Assembly (NCBI RefSeq): GCF_902150045.1
Contig: NZ_CABFVU010000004.1
Location: 310,001-374,000 of the forward strand
Direction of reading: 5' to 3'
Length of the DNA: 64,000 bases
Source: Chitinophaga polysaccharea
Lineage (GTDB): Bacteria > Bacteroidota > Bacteroidia > Chitinophagales > Chitinophagaceae
Notes under the pieces: generated by a model
Told to the model about the DNA's origin: nothing
The model's input: only the letters and a program-made list of their open reading frames with translations
The model's database searches: none
Program-made: the position numbers and the translations under genes
In this document: piece after piece, positions 52,554 through 60,878 of the stretch
Layout of the letters: the number at the start of each line of letters is the position of its first letter
Position numbering within the stretch: position 1 is the stretch's first letter

Positions 52554-52823
52554 ATGGATTTAGCAGTTATAGAAAAAGCAGCAAATGCCATCGCCGACAA
52601 ACATCGATTATCTATTATAATGGAGGTTGTTAAGAAGGGAAAGCTGGTTTGTGGTGATGTGTGCGGGTTTACGTGTTTATCGCAGCCTACGGTGTCGCAC
52701 CACGTAAAGATCCTGGTAGACAGCGGAGTGCTGCATTCCATAAAAAATGGAAGATCACTGGAGCTCACGCTCAATAAAGAGATGATGAAACAGTTATCGA
52801 TGTTCTTTTTACAGTTGAGTTAA
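52554..52823 (+). CDS. ArsR-family winged-helix regulator
   Basis: 89 residues forming a single winged helix: ADKHRLSIIMEVVKKGKLVCGDV, the recognition helix LSQPTVSHHVKILVDSGVLH, and the wing SIKNGRSLELTLN. Cys residues at the end of helix 2 and before the recognition helix (VCGDVCGFTCLS) could sense metal or redox change, as in ArsR/SmtB proteins, but the classic ELCVCDL motif is replaced. The gene stands before two tandem SDR genes 156 bases downstream, which it may control. A palindrome before its own promoter suggests autoregulation. Confidence 0.87.
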   Translation: MDLAVIEKAANAIADKHRLSIIMEVVKKGKLVCGDVCGFTCLSQPTVSHHVKILVDSGVLHSIKNGRSLELTLNKEMMKQLSMFFLQLS

Positions 52824-52919
52824 ATATAGTACAAAGAGGCTGAGGTACTACCGGGCGGGTAACCAACAGCTTTTTTTATACTTTTATATATTGATACTTT
52901 TAAATTAATAGATTGATTA

Positions 52920-52941
52920 AGAGATGTTTTCTCTTTTTTTT
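52920..52941 (+). terminator. Weak terminator-like hairpin after the ArsR gene
   Basis: AGAGA and TCTCT with a 5-base loop, followed by seven T. The stem is short, so it may only attenuate. Confidence 0.4.
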
Positions 52942-52952
52942 GAAAGTTAAAC

Positions 52953-52976
52953 ATTGATAAACTTAAATAAATCAAT
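52953..52976. repeat. Inverted repeat just before the first SDR gene
   Basis: ATTGAT and ATCAAT, 6-base arms 12 bases apart, ending 3 bases before the ATG at 52980. It is a possible regulator site. Confidence 0.3.
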
Positions 52977-52979
52977 AGG

Positions 52980-53732
52980 ATGGGACAGTTACAAAACAAA
53001 ACAGCTGTTATCACGGGCGGTAACAGCGGTATAGGATACGCAACAGCAGCAGATTTTTTGGCAAAAGGAGCAAAGGTATTAATTACAGGGCGCAAGCCGG
53101 AGGCCGTACAGCAGGCCGCGGCAGCGCTGGGAAAGGCAGACAGCTTTATTGCAGATCAGGGCAGGACAGAGGATTCACAGAAACTGGCAGAGTACGTACG
53201 TGACCGTTATGGTAAAATAGACATCCTGTTTGTGAATGCAGGGGTGGCGGCACTGGAACCATTTGCCAGCGTAACGGAAGCTTCATTTGACACGGTAATG
53301 GACATTAACCTGAAGGGCGCCTTCTTCACTGTGCAGCACCTGCTGCCGCTGATCAACGACGGTGGTACCATCATTTTACTATCGTCTGTAAATGCATACG
53401 CAGGTATGCCCGGTGCATCGGTATACAGCGCCAGCAAAGCCGGTCTTAATTCGTTGGGACGAACCTTATCAAGGGAGCTGGCATCCAGGAAGATCCGGGT
53501 GAATGTTGTGAACCCGGGACCGGTAGCTACACCTATTCTTGAAAAGGCAGGTATTCCAAAAGAAGCGATCAATGAAGAACAACTGGCTAAAGCATTACCA
53601 ATAGGCAGGATAGGACAGCCGGAAGAAATAGCCAAACTGGTTTCCTTCCTGGCATCAGACGACGCATCTTTTATTACAGGTGCAGAATACAATATCGACG
53701 GAGGGATCATTACTCATCCATTAATCGGTTAA
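52980..53732 (+). CDS. SDR-family oxidoreductase, catalytically complete copy
   Basis: 250 residues. Cofactor motif TGGNSGIG near 12-19, TGRKP after strand 2 (Arg-Lys suggests NADP), NAG in VNAGVAAL, the structural Asn in MDINLKGA, and the full triad Ser136 (LLSSVNAY), Tyr149 and Lys153 (YSASKAG). The C-terminus EYNIDGGIITHPLIG matches classical SDRs. The substrate is unknown. It is followed 24 bases later by a close paralogue. Both probably form one unit downstream of the ArsR regulator. Confidence 0.93.
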   Translation: MGQLQNKTAVITGGNSGIGYATAADFLAKGAKVLITGRKPEAVQQAAAALGKADSFIADQGRTEDSQKLAEYVRDRYGKIDILFVNAGVAALEPFASVTEASFDTVMDINLKGAFFTVQHLLPLINDGGTIILLSSVNAYAGMPGASVYSASKAGLNSLGRTLSRELASRKIRVNVVNPGPVATPILEKAGIPKEAINEEQLAKALPIGRIGQPEEIAKLVSFLASDDASFITGAEYNIDGGIITHPLIG

Positions 53733-53756
53733 CCTTTTTTCAAACAAACATCATTC

Positions 53757-54506
53757 ATGTCATCTCTGAAAGATAAAATAATTGTTATCACTGGTGGTAA
53801 CAGCGGAATAGGATATACAACAGCAAAGGCATTTCTGGCAAAGGGAGCAAAGGTTTTGATAACAGGTCGTCAGCCTGGTGCGGTACAAAAGGCCGTACAC
53901 GCACTGGGCCACCCTGCCGAAGGTTTTAAAGCAGATCAGTCGGACATGAATGATATACGGCGCCTGTATGAATACCTGCAGGGTCGCTTCGGGAAAATAG
54001 ATTCCTTATTTGTAAATGCTGGTGTGGCGAAATTAGCACCGTTTGAAACGGTAACAGAGGCACAATACGATGAATTAATGAACATTAACTTCAAAGGTGC
54101 TTATTTCACCATACAGCAATTACTTCCCCTCATTAACGATGGTGGTTCTATCACACTGCTGTCTGCATTGAACGCATACACAGGAACACCCAATGCTACC
54201 GTATTATCGGCCAGCAAAGCAGCGCTGAACTCATTGGGCAGAACACTATCGAGGGAACTGGCGTACAAACGGATACGGGTGAACATAGTGAATCCGGGTA
54301 TTATCAGTACGCCGCTGCTGGAAAAAGCGGGGCTGCCGGATGAGACAAGGGAACATCTCAGCAACATCACGCCCTTGGGCAGGTTAGGGCAACCGGAAGA
54401 TATTGCCAGCCTCGTCACCTTCCTGGCATCAGCGGATGCCTCATTTATTACAGGTGCAGAATATAATGTAGACGGCGGCCTTATGGTGCACCCGTTGATC
54501 GCTTAA
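53757..54506 (+). CDS. SDR-like protein lacking catalytic Ser and Tyr (tandem paralogue)
   Basis: 249 residues, clearly duplicated from the preceding gene: the same TGGNSGIG cofactor motif, ATG-near sequence, VNAGVAKL, MNINFKGA and end EYNVDGGLMVHPLIA. At the active site the Ser is Ala137 (LLSALNAY, codon GCA at 54165-54167) and the Tyr is Leu150 (TVLSASK, codon TTA at 54204-54206). Only Lys154 remains. The rest of the fold is well kept and there is no frameshift. This points to selection for a non-classical role, such as heteromer partner or cofactor-binding regulator, rather than simple decay. That is inference. Confidence 0.92.
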   Translation: MSSLKDKIIVITGGNSGIGYTTAKAFLAKGAKVLITGRQPGAVQKAVHALGHPAEGFKADQSDMNDIRRLYEYLQGRFGKIDSLFVNAGVAKLAPFETVTEAQYDELMNINFKGAYFTIQQLLPLINDGGSITLLSALNAYTGTPNATVLSASKAALNSLGRTLSRELAYKRIRVNIVNPGIISTPLLEKAGLPDETREHLSNITPLGRLGQPEDIASLVTFLASADASFITGAEYNVDGGLMVHPLIA

Positions 54507-54528
54507 TAAATGATCCTGGCATTGCAGT

Positions 54529-54553
54529 GTGCAGCATTGTGTAAATGCTGCAC
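54529..54553 (+). other. Hairpin downstream of the SDR pair
   Basis: GTGCAGCATT and AATGCTGCAC form a perfect 10-bp stem with loop GTGTA, 23 bases after the stop. No T-run follows, so it is probably a transcript-stabilising hairpin or a weak terminator. Confidence 0.5.
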
Positions 54554-54680
54554 CGGCAGCAAGGACGCGGAGGTTGTCTGACTCAGGATTTACAGTTAAC
54601 GGTTGTTTAGGATGTTTGCAAACCCCATGGGTTGTTCTGCCGGGTACCGCTTGCTATACGGGTACCTGGCGGCAACTTAA

Positions 54681-54700
54681 AAGATATAAGAAGATATAAG
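54681..54700. repeat. Tandem duplication of a 10-base unit
   Basis: AAGATATAAG twice in a row in the intergenic region. No known role. Confidence 0.6.
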
Positions 54701-54718
54701 TTGTAGGTTTAACAGCGG

Positions 54719-54738
54719 CCGGAATAGTCTTATTCCGG
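54719..54738 (+). terminator. Possible terminator near the end of the SDR/MocR intergenic region
   Basis: CCGGAATA and TATTCCGG, perfect 8-bp stem with loop GTCT. GCTTTTTAG follows 5 bases later on the plus strand. Confidence 0.45.
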
Positions 54739-54748
54739 TCTTCGCTTT

Positions 54749-56176
54749 TTAGCTCATCTTCCTGATCAGTTTTCCCAGTGTTTTCAATCCTTCATCTACC
54801 TGCTTGCTCCATACAGGGCCAAAGCTGATGCGTAAACAGTTGTTGTATTTATTTTGTAAGGAGAAGATCCGGCCCGGGCAGAAGCTGATCTTATGCTTCA
54901 GCGCCTGCTGGAACAGTTCAAAGGTGTTAATGGATTCATCCAGTTCTACCCAGAGCACACAGCCTCCCTGTGGCCGCGATATCCGTGTGTTTTCGGGGAA
55001 ATACTCACTGATGGCCTGCGAATACCGTAAACACTGTGTGTGCAGCACCTTCCGCAAATTGCGCAGGTGGAACTCATAGCGGCCTATCTCCAGGAAATGT
55101 CCTACTGCCGCCTGTGGCAGCGAAGCGCAGGCAATAGAGTGGTTTTGTTTCATCAGCAGTACCTTTTCCTTGTATTTGCCAGGCAGGGTCCAGCCAACGC
55201 GGTAGCCCGGCGCCAGCGATTTTGAAAAAGAATTGCACAACAGCACATGACCGTATTTATCAAACGTTTTGCAATTGGCAGGGCGTTGTTTGCTGAAATA
55301 AAGGTCACCGTAAATATCATCTTCTATCAGCGCAATATCATACTTCACCATCATATCCACCAGTGCCTTTTTATTTTTATCCGGCATACAGGAACCCAGG
55401 GGGTTGTTGTAATTGGTTACAAACAAACATGCCTTGATCTTATGACGGGGAATGGCTTTGTCGAGATAATCAAGATCAACGCCGGAAACCGGGTGGGTAG
55501 GCACTTCCAGCACTTTTAGCCCCAGGCTTTCGGCCAGCTGCATGGAGCCGTAATATGCAGGGCTTTCAATGGCAATCGTATCGCCGGGGCAGGTGATGGC
55601 CGACAGGCACAGTGTGAGCGCATCCATACAACCACTGGTAGTGATCACATCGTCTTCCGTGTAAGCGCCGCCCCATGCGAGCGACATGCGCGCTATCTGC
55701 CCCCTCAGCAGCCGGTTGCCCTGTAATTCTTCATACCCGATACCGTTGTTGGGCAATTCCCGCAGGGCATGTACCACTGCCTTCGCCAATTTAGCTGCAG
55801 GCATCAGTCCGGGCGGAGGCGTAGCCACAGAGAAGTTCAGGATATTCGGGTTTCTCATATGACTGAACACTTCCATCACCATATCGCTCACCGTTGCTTC
55901 GCTGGCTTTCTTTACCGGCGCACAGGTACCGGGCATCGCAGGCATGCGCCTGGAATTAAAGCGGATATAATAACCGGACTTAGGCCTGGATTCAATCAGC
56001 CCTTTGGCTTCCAGGTGATAATATGCCTGGAACGCCGTGGTTAAACTGATCCCCTGCTGCTTGCTCAGCATACGCACAGACGGGAGTTTCTCCCCGATTT
56101 TCATCACATCTTTTTCTATCAGCTGTTCAATATTATCAGCTACCTGCAGGTACAGGTGATCGGCAGTTTTTATCAT
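54749..56176 (-). CDS. MocR-family regulator (GntR winged helix + aminotransferase domain)
   Basis: 475 residues. The N-terminal GntR winged helix (about 1-75) shows LYLQVADNIEQLIEKDVM, IGEKLPSVRMLSKQQGISLTTAFQAYYHLEAKGLI and SGYYIRF. An aminotransferase fold type I domain follows: TTSGCMDALTLCL, the NNPLG region FVTNYNNPLG, EDDIYGDLYF, and the PLP Lys in CNSFSKSLAPGYRVGW. PLP should bind, as in MocR proteins that regulate PLP, GABA or amino-sugar genes. It is probably a transcription factor and not a transaminase. A second MocR gene lies 62 bases upstream on the same strand. Confidence 0.93.
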   Translation of the reverse strand: MIKTADHLYLQVADNIEQLIEKDVMKIGEKLPSVRMLSKQQGISLTTAFQAYYHLEAKGLIESRPKSGYYIRFNSRRMPAMPGTCAPVKKASEATVSDMVMEVFSHMRNPNILNFSVATPPPGLMPAAKLAKAVVHALRELPNNGIGYEELQGNRLLRGQIARMSLAWGGAYTEDDVITTSGCMDALTLCLSAITCPGDTIAIESPAYYGSMQLAESLGLKVLEVPTHPVSGVDLDYLDKAIPRHKIKACLFVTNYNNPLGSCMPDKNKKALVDMMVKYDIALIEDDIYGDLYFSKQRPANCKTFDKYGHVLLCNSFSKSLAPGYRVGWTLPGKYKEKVLLMKQNHSIACASLPQAAVGHFLEIGRYEFHLRNLRKVLHTQCLRYSQAISEYFPENTRISRPQGGCVLWVELDESINTFELFQQALKHKISFCPGRIFSLQNKYNNCLRISFGPVWSKQVDEGLKTLGKLIRKMS

Positions 56177-56238
56177 GGCAATATGGATCTGATCTGGTCA
56201 AAAGTACGAAAATTAGATCTGTTTGTGCGCCTCCGCTC

Positions 56239-57681
56239 TCATCGCCCCCGGCGATGCAATTGCCCGCCTATCAGTCTGCCCAGTGTTTGGATCGCCCAAT
56301 CCTGGTCCTCGTTCCAGGGATTGGCGTTAGTGAGGCGGATGCAGTGGTGGTAACGGTCCTGGCCGGAGAATAAGGCGCCCGGCGTAAAAGTGATGCCCTG
56401 CTCCACGGCTTCTTCATGCAGTTGCCAGGTGTTTATCTTTTCAGGAAGCACCACCCACAGGCTGATACCTCCGTTAGGCCGCGTCAGTTGCGTATCGTCC
56501 GGGAAGTATTCCTGTATGGCTTTCGTGATCTGCATGGTTTGCATGCTCAGCGACTGCCGCAATGATTTCAGGTGAAGGTCCAGCCGCTGCTGATCGAGGA
56601 ATTTGCTCAGCACCAGTTGCGGCAGCATCCCCGTACTGCCGGAGGTAATGAATTTCAGCTGCGCTATCTTTTCATGGTAACGGCCGCCGATCACCCAGCC
56701 GGTGCGCAGTCCTGCAGCAATGGACTTGGAAAAGGAAGAGCAGTAAAGTACCAGTCCTTCTTCATCGTACGACTTCACCGTTCTTGGCCGCTCGGGTGCA
56801 AAATGCAGATCGCCGTATACATCGTCCTCAATCAGCGGTACCTGGTATTTCTTGAGCAGCTTTGCCAGCTGCTCCTTGCTGTGATCAGGAATACAACAGC
56901 CCATGGGATTGTTGTAGTTGCTAACAAAAAGACAAGCCTGCACTTTTTTTTGCTTAAAGGCATCTTCCAGTTTTTCCAGGCTTACGCCAGTTACAGGATC
57001 GGTAGGGATTTCCATGGCTTTCATGCCCAGGCTTTCAATGGCCATCAGCAACCCGAAAAAGGTGGGCGACTCAATAGCTATAGTGTCGCCGGCTTTGGCC
57101 ACAGCGCGCAGGCAAAGACTGGCAGCTTCTATGGCCCCATAGGTAACAATAATATCCTGCGGCGATACGGCACGGCCCCAGTTGAGGCAATGCCTCGCAA
57201 TATGTTTCCGGAAAGGCTCATGACCATATATATCACCGTAAGGGATAAACGAAGTATCCAGCTCACGGGCAGCCAGCTGCAGTGCCTTCTTCAGTTTTAC
57301 CGCGGGGAGCAGCGCAGTATCCGGCGATGCACCTATCAGTGAAATGGTTTTATGCGACCCGCTGGTTTTGCGGAACATCGCCAGCTTTTCATTGATCTGT
57401 ACCTTGAATGCGGCAGGGGAAGGATTGGTGACCGGCGGTAGCTCAGGGCGCAGCTTCTTTGAATAATGCACAAAGTATCCCGATTTTTCCCGCGGTACTA
57501 CCCAGCCCTTCTTTTCCAGGTGTGTATACACCTGCAGGGCAGTACTGATGCTGATGCCATGTTCCTGGTGCAGCGACCTTACCGAAGGAAGCTTATCGCC
57601 CACGTTATATACTCCCTCGCTGATCATATGCTGGATCTTTTCGGCCAGCTGCAGATATATAAACCCGTTAGTCTTTTTCAT
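56239..57681 (-). CDS. MocR-family regulator, second copy
   Basis: 480 residues of the same architecture as the neighbour: winged helix (FIYLQLAEKIQHMI, GDKLPSVRSLHQEHGISISTALQVYTHLEKKGWV) and aminotransferase domain with TYGAIEAASLCLRA, VSNYNNPMGCC, EDDVYGDLHF and the PLP Lys in CSSFSKSIAAGLRTGW. The two are paralogues with 62 bases between them and identical strand, most likely an ancient tandem duplication. MocR proteins usually sit beside and control a divergent gene; here that is the NTF2-like gene at 57780, 98 bases away. Confidence 0.93.
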   Translation of the reverse strand: MKKTNGFIYLQLAEKIQHMISEGVYNVGDKLPSVRSLHQEHGISISTALQVYTHLEKKGWVVPREKSGYFVHYSKKLRPELPPVTNPSPAAFKVQINEKLAMFRKTSGSHKTISLIGASPDTALLPAVKLKKALQLAARELDTSFIPYGDIYGHEPFRKHIARHCLNWGRAVSPQDIIVTYGAIEAASLCLRAVAKAGDTIAIESPTFFGLLMAIESLGMKAMEIPTDPVTGVSLEKLEDAFKQKKVQACLFVSNYNNPMGCCIPDHSKEQLAKLLKKYQVPLIEDDVYGDLHFAPERPRTVKSYDEEGLVLYCSSFSKSIAAGLRTGWVIGGRYHEKIAQLKFITSGSTGMLPQLVLSKFLDQQRLDLHLKSLRQSLSMQTMQITKAIQEYFPDDTQLTRPNGGISLWVVLPEKINTWQLHEEAVEQGITFTPGALFSGQDRYHHCIRLTNANPWNEDQDWAIQTLGRLIGGQLHRRGR

Positions 57682-57779
57682 CTTCCCAAAGTTAATCTGT
57701 TATGGTTCAATATCGATAATTCTGTATCTGTTTTGGTGCCGTTTTTTGCTGTTATTTTGTAGCCTCTAAACCCACAACC

Positions 57780-58127
57780 ATGACTGTTGTTAAACAAATT
57801 GCACAAACGCTGGTACAACTTTGCAGGGCATGGAAGTTCCCCGAGGCGCAAGCGACCCTGTTTCATAAAGATGCAGTGAACCAGGAACCTGATGGCCGTA
57901 CCACTACCGGATTAGCAGCCATCATGACCAAAGAAGAGGCGTTTCTCAACAGCCTCACCGAAAGGCATCTGCTGGAGATCTCGGAACCGGTGGTGGCCGA
58001 CGATTATTTCGCGGTACAACTGCTGATGGATGTTACGATCAGCGGCATTGGGCGCCGTACAAGAAATGAGCTCTGCGTTTATAAAGTGCGCGATGGCAAA
58101 ATTATTCATGAGCAGTTCTTCTATTAA
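57780..58127 (+). CDS. NTF2-like (SnoaL-type) protein
   Basis: 115 residues in one cone-shaped NTF2-like domain: an N-terminal helix pair (TLVQLCRAWKFPEAQATLFHKDAVNQEPDG), then strands HLLEISEPVVADDYFAVQLLMDVTI, RTRNELCVYKVRDGKIIHEQFFY. The final strand with a Glu/Phe-rich end is typical of the family. Members are small enzymes, binding proteins or subunits. No catalytic residue can be fixed. It is divergent from the second MocR gene and might be its target. Confidence 0.75.
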   Translation: MTVVKQIAQTLVQLCRAWKFPEAQATLFHKDAVNQEPDGRTTTGLAAIMTKEEAFLNSLTERHLLEISEPVVADDYFAVQLLMDVTISGIGRRTRNELCVYKVRDGKIIHEQFFY

Positions 58128-58207
58128 ACCATCATCTAAAAAGAACATTGCCACAGGGATAATATTTTCCAGGCAGCCATGGGAGCGGTTTTATGGCTAC
58201 CCTGGTT

Positions 58208-59704
58208 TTAGCGGGCAACGGGGAGGAACTTGCTTTTTATCCACCCGGTAAAATCAAAATATTTCCGGAGCTGCATTTCAAATTTATCTTTTTCAATAGC
58301 CATCAATACAGGTGATATTTTCTCCCACAATAATTCATTCTTTTTTGGAGCATTCATCTTCGGGCAGGCCTTTATTGTTTTAAAGATCATATTTTCCACT
58401 TTCAGCCGTACCCCGCTATACTGGAACGCGCGTTTGAACGACCTGATCTCGTAATCAAGATACTCCATGTTATTGGCCTCATAATGAATGAGGATGCTCA
58501 GCAGCCGCGATACCCTGTAAATGACCGACTGGTAACTGGCCTTACCTATCAGCACAATTTCATTGATATACTTTTGCGCCTTCTTAAAATCGCCATTCCT
58601 GAAATACGCCAGCCCGAAGCAGAAGAATAGCTCGCATTGCCTTTCTTCATCTACCAGGCCATACGCTTTTAGTAACGCAGGATCACTGTTTTCAATATAG
58701 GTTACTGCAGCGCTTAACTGCCGCGTACCCATTAACAGCACCAGCTGGTAGATCATCGCCGATTTGCGGACCATATACCTGAAGTACTCAGGATAGTTTT
58801 TATCATTCAGCTGCTCCAGTTTCTGTACATAAAAAGACATTTCCTCATAACGGCCGGTTGTACGCAGGCTGTCGAGAATGCCATCCAGCGCGGAGTGATA
58901 GTCCAGCGGCGGATGATGCCACAATACCTTATTCTTTTCAAACAACCCGTTCAGCTGGTAAAAAGTTTTTAAGGCAGATTTATAATCACCAATGTTGGTA
59001 AAGAAAGACGATTGGAAGAGGAGGTGCAGCTTTCTTGATTCCAGGCTGTTCTTCGTTTTGGCGTTAACGATACTCATTTCACTTAACAGCAGATCGTTCA
59101 GCTGTTTCTTTTCTTCCTCCGATATCGCTTTCCCCGTATGCAGCAGCCGGTATTTAAGCAATTCATATAAGGAGTGATGTTCGTGCGTATTGCGGATATC
59201 CTTGATAGCATTCCTGGCTTTCATTTGTATTTCCACCAGTTTGTTTTCTGTCATCCCCGGGAAGTTGAATTCTGCCAGGTAATTAAGCTCATACCGGTAA
59301 AAGAAATATTCTATAAACTGTTCCTGGGAAACGATAGCCAGCTGTTGCAGCTTCTTTAATTCCCTGTATCCTTCTTCCGGCAAATTGCGCTCCTTCAGGA
59401 TATTCACCCGCAGCATACCATGCAGCAACCGGAACTGGTCGTCTTCTTTTACACGCGATTGTATCAGGCAATCGGTCAGCAATTGCAGTAAATACCTGGC
59501 AGTGTTATCAACGGAAACGCCTGTATGAAAATGATTGAATTTTTCATCCAGCAGTTCTTTGGTGATCATCTCATGCTGATCTATCAGGTCAAACAGGGTA
59601 AGGTATTCTTTATCGCCGTCATGTTTACGTGTGTAAAGTTTGAAACGGCGTTTTTCAGATTTTGATAAAGACTTCACTAAACGTATTACTGCTGCCTGCG
59701 ACAT
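58208..59704 (-). CDS. Large helical repeat protein of unknown function
   Basis: 498 residues, soluble, almost entirely helical, without signal or membrane segment. The N-terminus LVKSLSKSEKRRFKLYTRK is basic and could touch nucleic acid. The centre and C-terminus look like degenerate TPR-type helix pairs (LELFF-like CELFFCFGLAYFRNGDFKKAQKYINEI, LRTTGRYEEMSFYVQKLEQL). I do not recognise the family. It is divergent from the ribokinase gene (188 bases between starts), which may make it a regulator of that locus, but this is only positional inference. Confidence 0.7.
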   Translation of the reverse strand: MSQAAVIRLVKSLSKSEKRRFKLYTRKHDGDKEYLTLFDLIDQHEMITKELLDEKFNHFHTGVSVDNTARYLLQLLTDCLIQSRVKEDDQFRLLHGMLRVNILKERNLPEEGYRELKKLQQLAIVSQEQFIEYFFYRYELNYLAEFNFPGMTENKLVEIQMKARNAIKDIRNTHEHHSLYELLKYRLLHTGKAISEEEKKQLNDLLLSEMSIVNAKTKNSLESRKLHLLFQSSFFTNIGDYKSALKTFYQLNGLFEKNKVLWHHPPLDYHSALDGILDSLRTTGRYEEMSFYVQKLEQLNDKNYPEYFRYMVRKSAMIYQLVLLMGTRQLSAAVTYIENSDPALLKAYGLVDEERQCELFFCFGLAYFRNGDFKKAQKYINEIVLIGKASYQSVIYRVSRLLSILIHYEANNMEYLDYEIRSFKRAFQYSGVRLKVENMIFKTIKACPKMNAPKKNELLWEKISPVLMAIEKDKFEMQLRKYFDFTGWIKSKFLPVAR

Positions 59705-59892
59705 AACGGGATATTTTGAAATTAATGGAATAGCTGTAATCTGCGTACAGTAAAATGGTTGATTATCATTTATTTAAGCGAATCGCTGCTTGTTCACATG
59801 ATCTGGTAGAATTCTGGAAAATAATAAAAAAAGGTCAAAATAGAAATCCTTAACCGGATATTTTTACTTCAACAAACAGAAAAATTTCACGT

Positions 59893-60834
59893 ATGGATAT
59901 AAAAAAAATCGTTGTTGTTGGCAGCACAAATATGGACATGGTGGTAAAAACAAGTCATATACCCGTGCCTGGTGAAACGGTGCTGGGAGGCTCGTTTTTA
60001 ATGAACCCGGGCGGTAAGGGGGCTAACCAGGCGGTAACCGTAGCGCGTTTGGGAGGGGATGTACTTTTTATTTCCAAGGTAGGCAACGATGTATTCGGTA
60101 AACAATCTTCCCAGTTATTTGAAGAAGAAGGCATCAATACTTTTCATGTACTGTCAGACGATGAATTGCCTTCGGGCGTAGCGCTCATCACGGTGGATGA
60201 ATCCGGGGAAAACAGTATTGTAGTGGCTTCCGGTGCCAATGGCAATCTATACCCGGATGATCTGAAAGACGCATTAACGGAAATCGCAGGCGCCGGTTTT
60301 CTGCTTATGCAGCTGGAGATCCCTATGGAAACCGTTCATTTTGTGGCTGGTTATGCGGCGTCCAAAGGAGTGCGGGTGATCCTGAACCCTGCACCGGCCA
60401 ATACACTCAGCCCCGGGCTGCTGGCAAATACAGACATCATTACACCCAATAAGAAAGAAGCGGAAATGATTTCCGGTATTAAAGTCACCAATATTGAAAG
60501 CGCAAAGAAGGCCGCCAAAGCTATTTATAACATGGGTGTAAAAAATGTGGTGGTTACTATGGGCGCCATGGGCGCAGTTATTTGCCAGGAAGGTAAAACA
60601 CTGGTGATCCCTGCGCAGCAGGTAGAAGCAGTAGACACCACCGCAGCAGGAGATGTGTTTAACGGCGCGCTGGCAGTGGCTTTATCAGAAGGAAAAGTGT
60701 TTTCCGATGCTGTGGAGTTTGCCAACATCGCAGCGGCTATTTCTGTCACCAGGATGGGCGCTCAATCCTCTATTCCATACCGAAATGAATTTATTGCCAG
60801 TAGCATGAAAACAGAAGGCGTAAAGAAAAAATAA
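59893..60834 (+). CDS. rbsK: Ribokinase (PfkB family)
   Basis: 313 residues. PfkB signature 1 is MNPGGKGANQAVTVARLGG near 37-55, and signature 2 is VDTTAAGDVFNGALAVAL with catalytic base Asp254. Substrate-side GSTNMDMVV (10-18) with the Asn-x-Asp pair is typical of ribokinases. VILNPAPA and ITPNKKEAE follow. It phosphorylates ribose (or deoxyribose) with ATP. It starts a unit with the SusC-type transporter 44 bases downstream, an arrangement like the ribose-utilisation (rus) loci of Bacteroides, so the product of this locus is probably ribose from nucleosides or ribosides. That is inference. Confidence 0.93.
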   Translation: MDIKKIVVVGSTNMDMVVKTSHIPVPGETVLGGSFLMNPGGKGANQAVTVARLGGDVLFISKVGNDVFGKQSSQLFEEEGINTFHVLSDDELPSGVALITVDESGENSIVVASGANGNLYPDDLKDALTEIAGAGFLLMQLEIPMETVHFVAGYAASKGVRVILNPAPANTLSPGLLANTDIITPNKKEAEMISGIKVTNIESAKKAAKAIYNMGVKNVVVTMGAMGAVICQEGKTLVIPAQQVEAVDTTAAGDVFNGALAVALSEGKVFSDAVEFANIAAAISVTRMGAQSSIPYRNEFIASSMKTEGVKKK

Positions 60835-60878
60835 AGCTCCGATCAATTTCCACTCTTAAATCAACCAATTCTTCCGTT

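Noticed and set aside
54681..54700. Start of a CRISPR or tandem-repeat array
   Set aside because: There are only two 10-base units, with no spacers and no cas genes.
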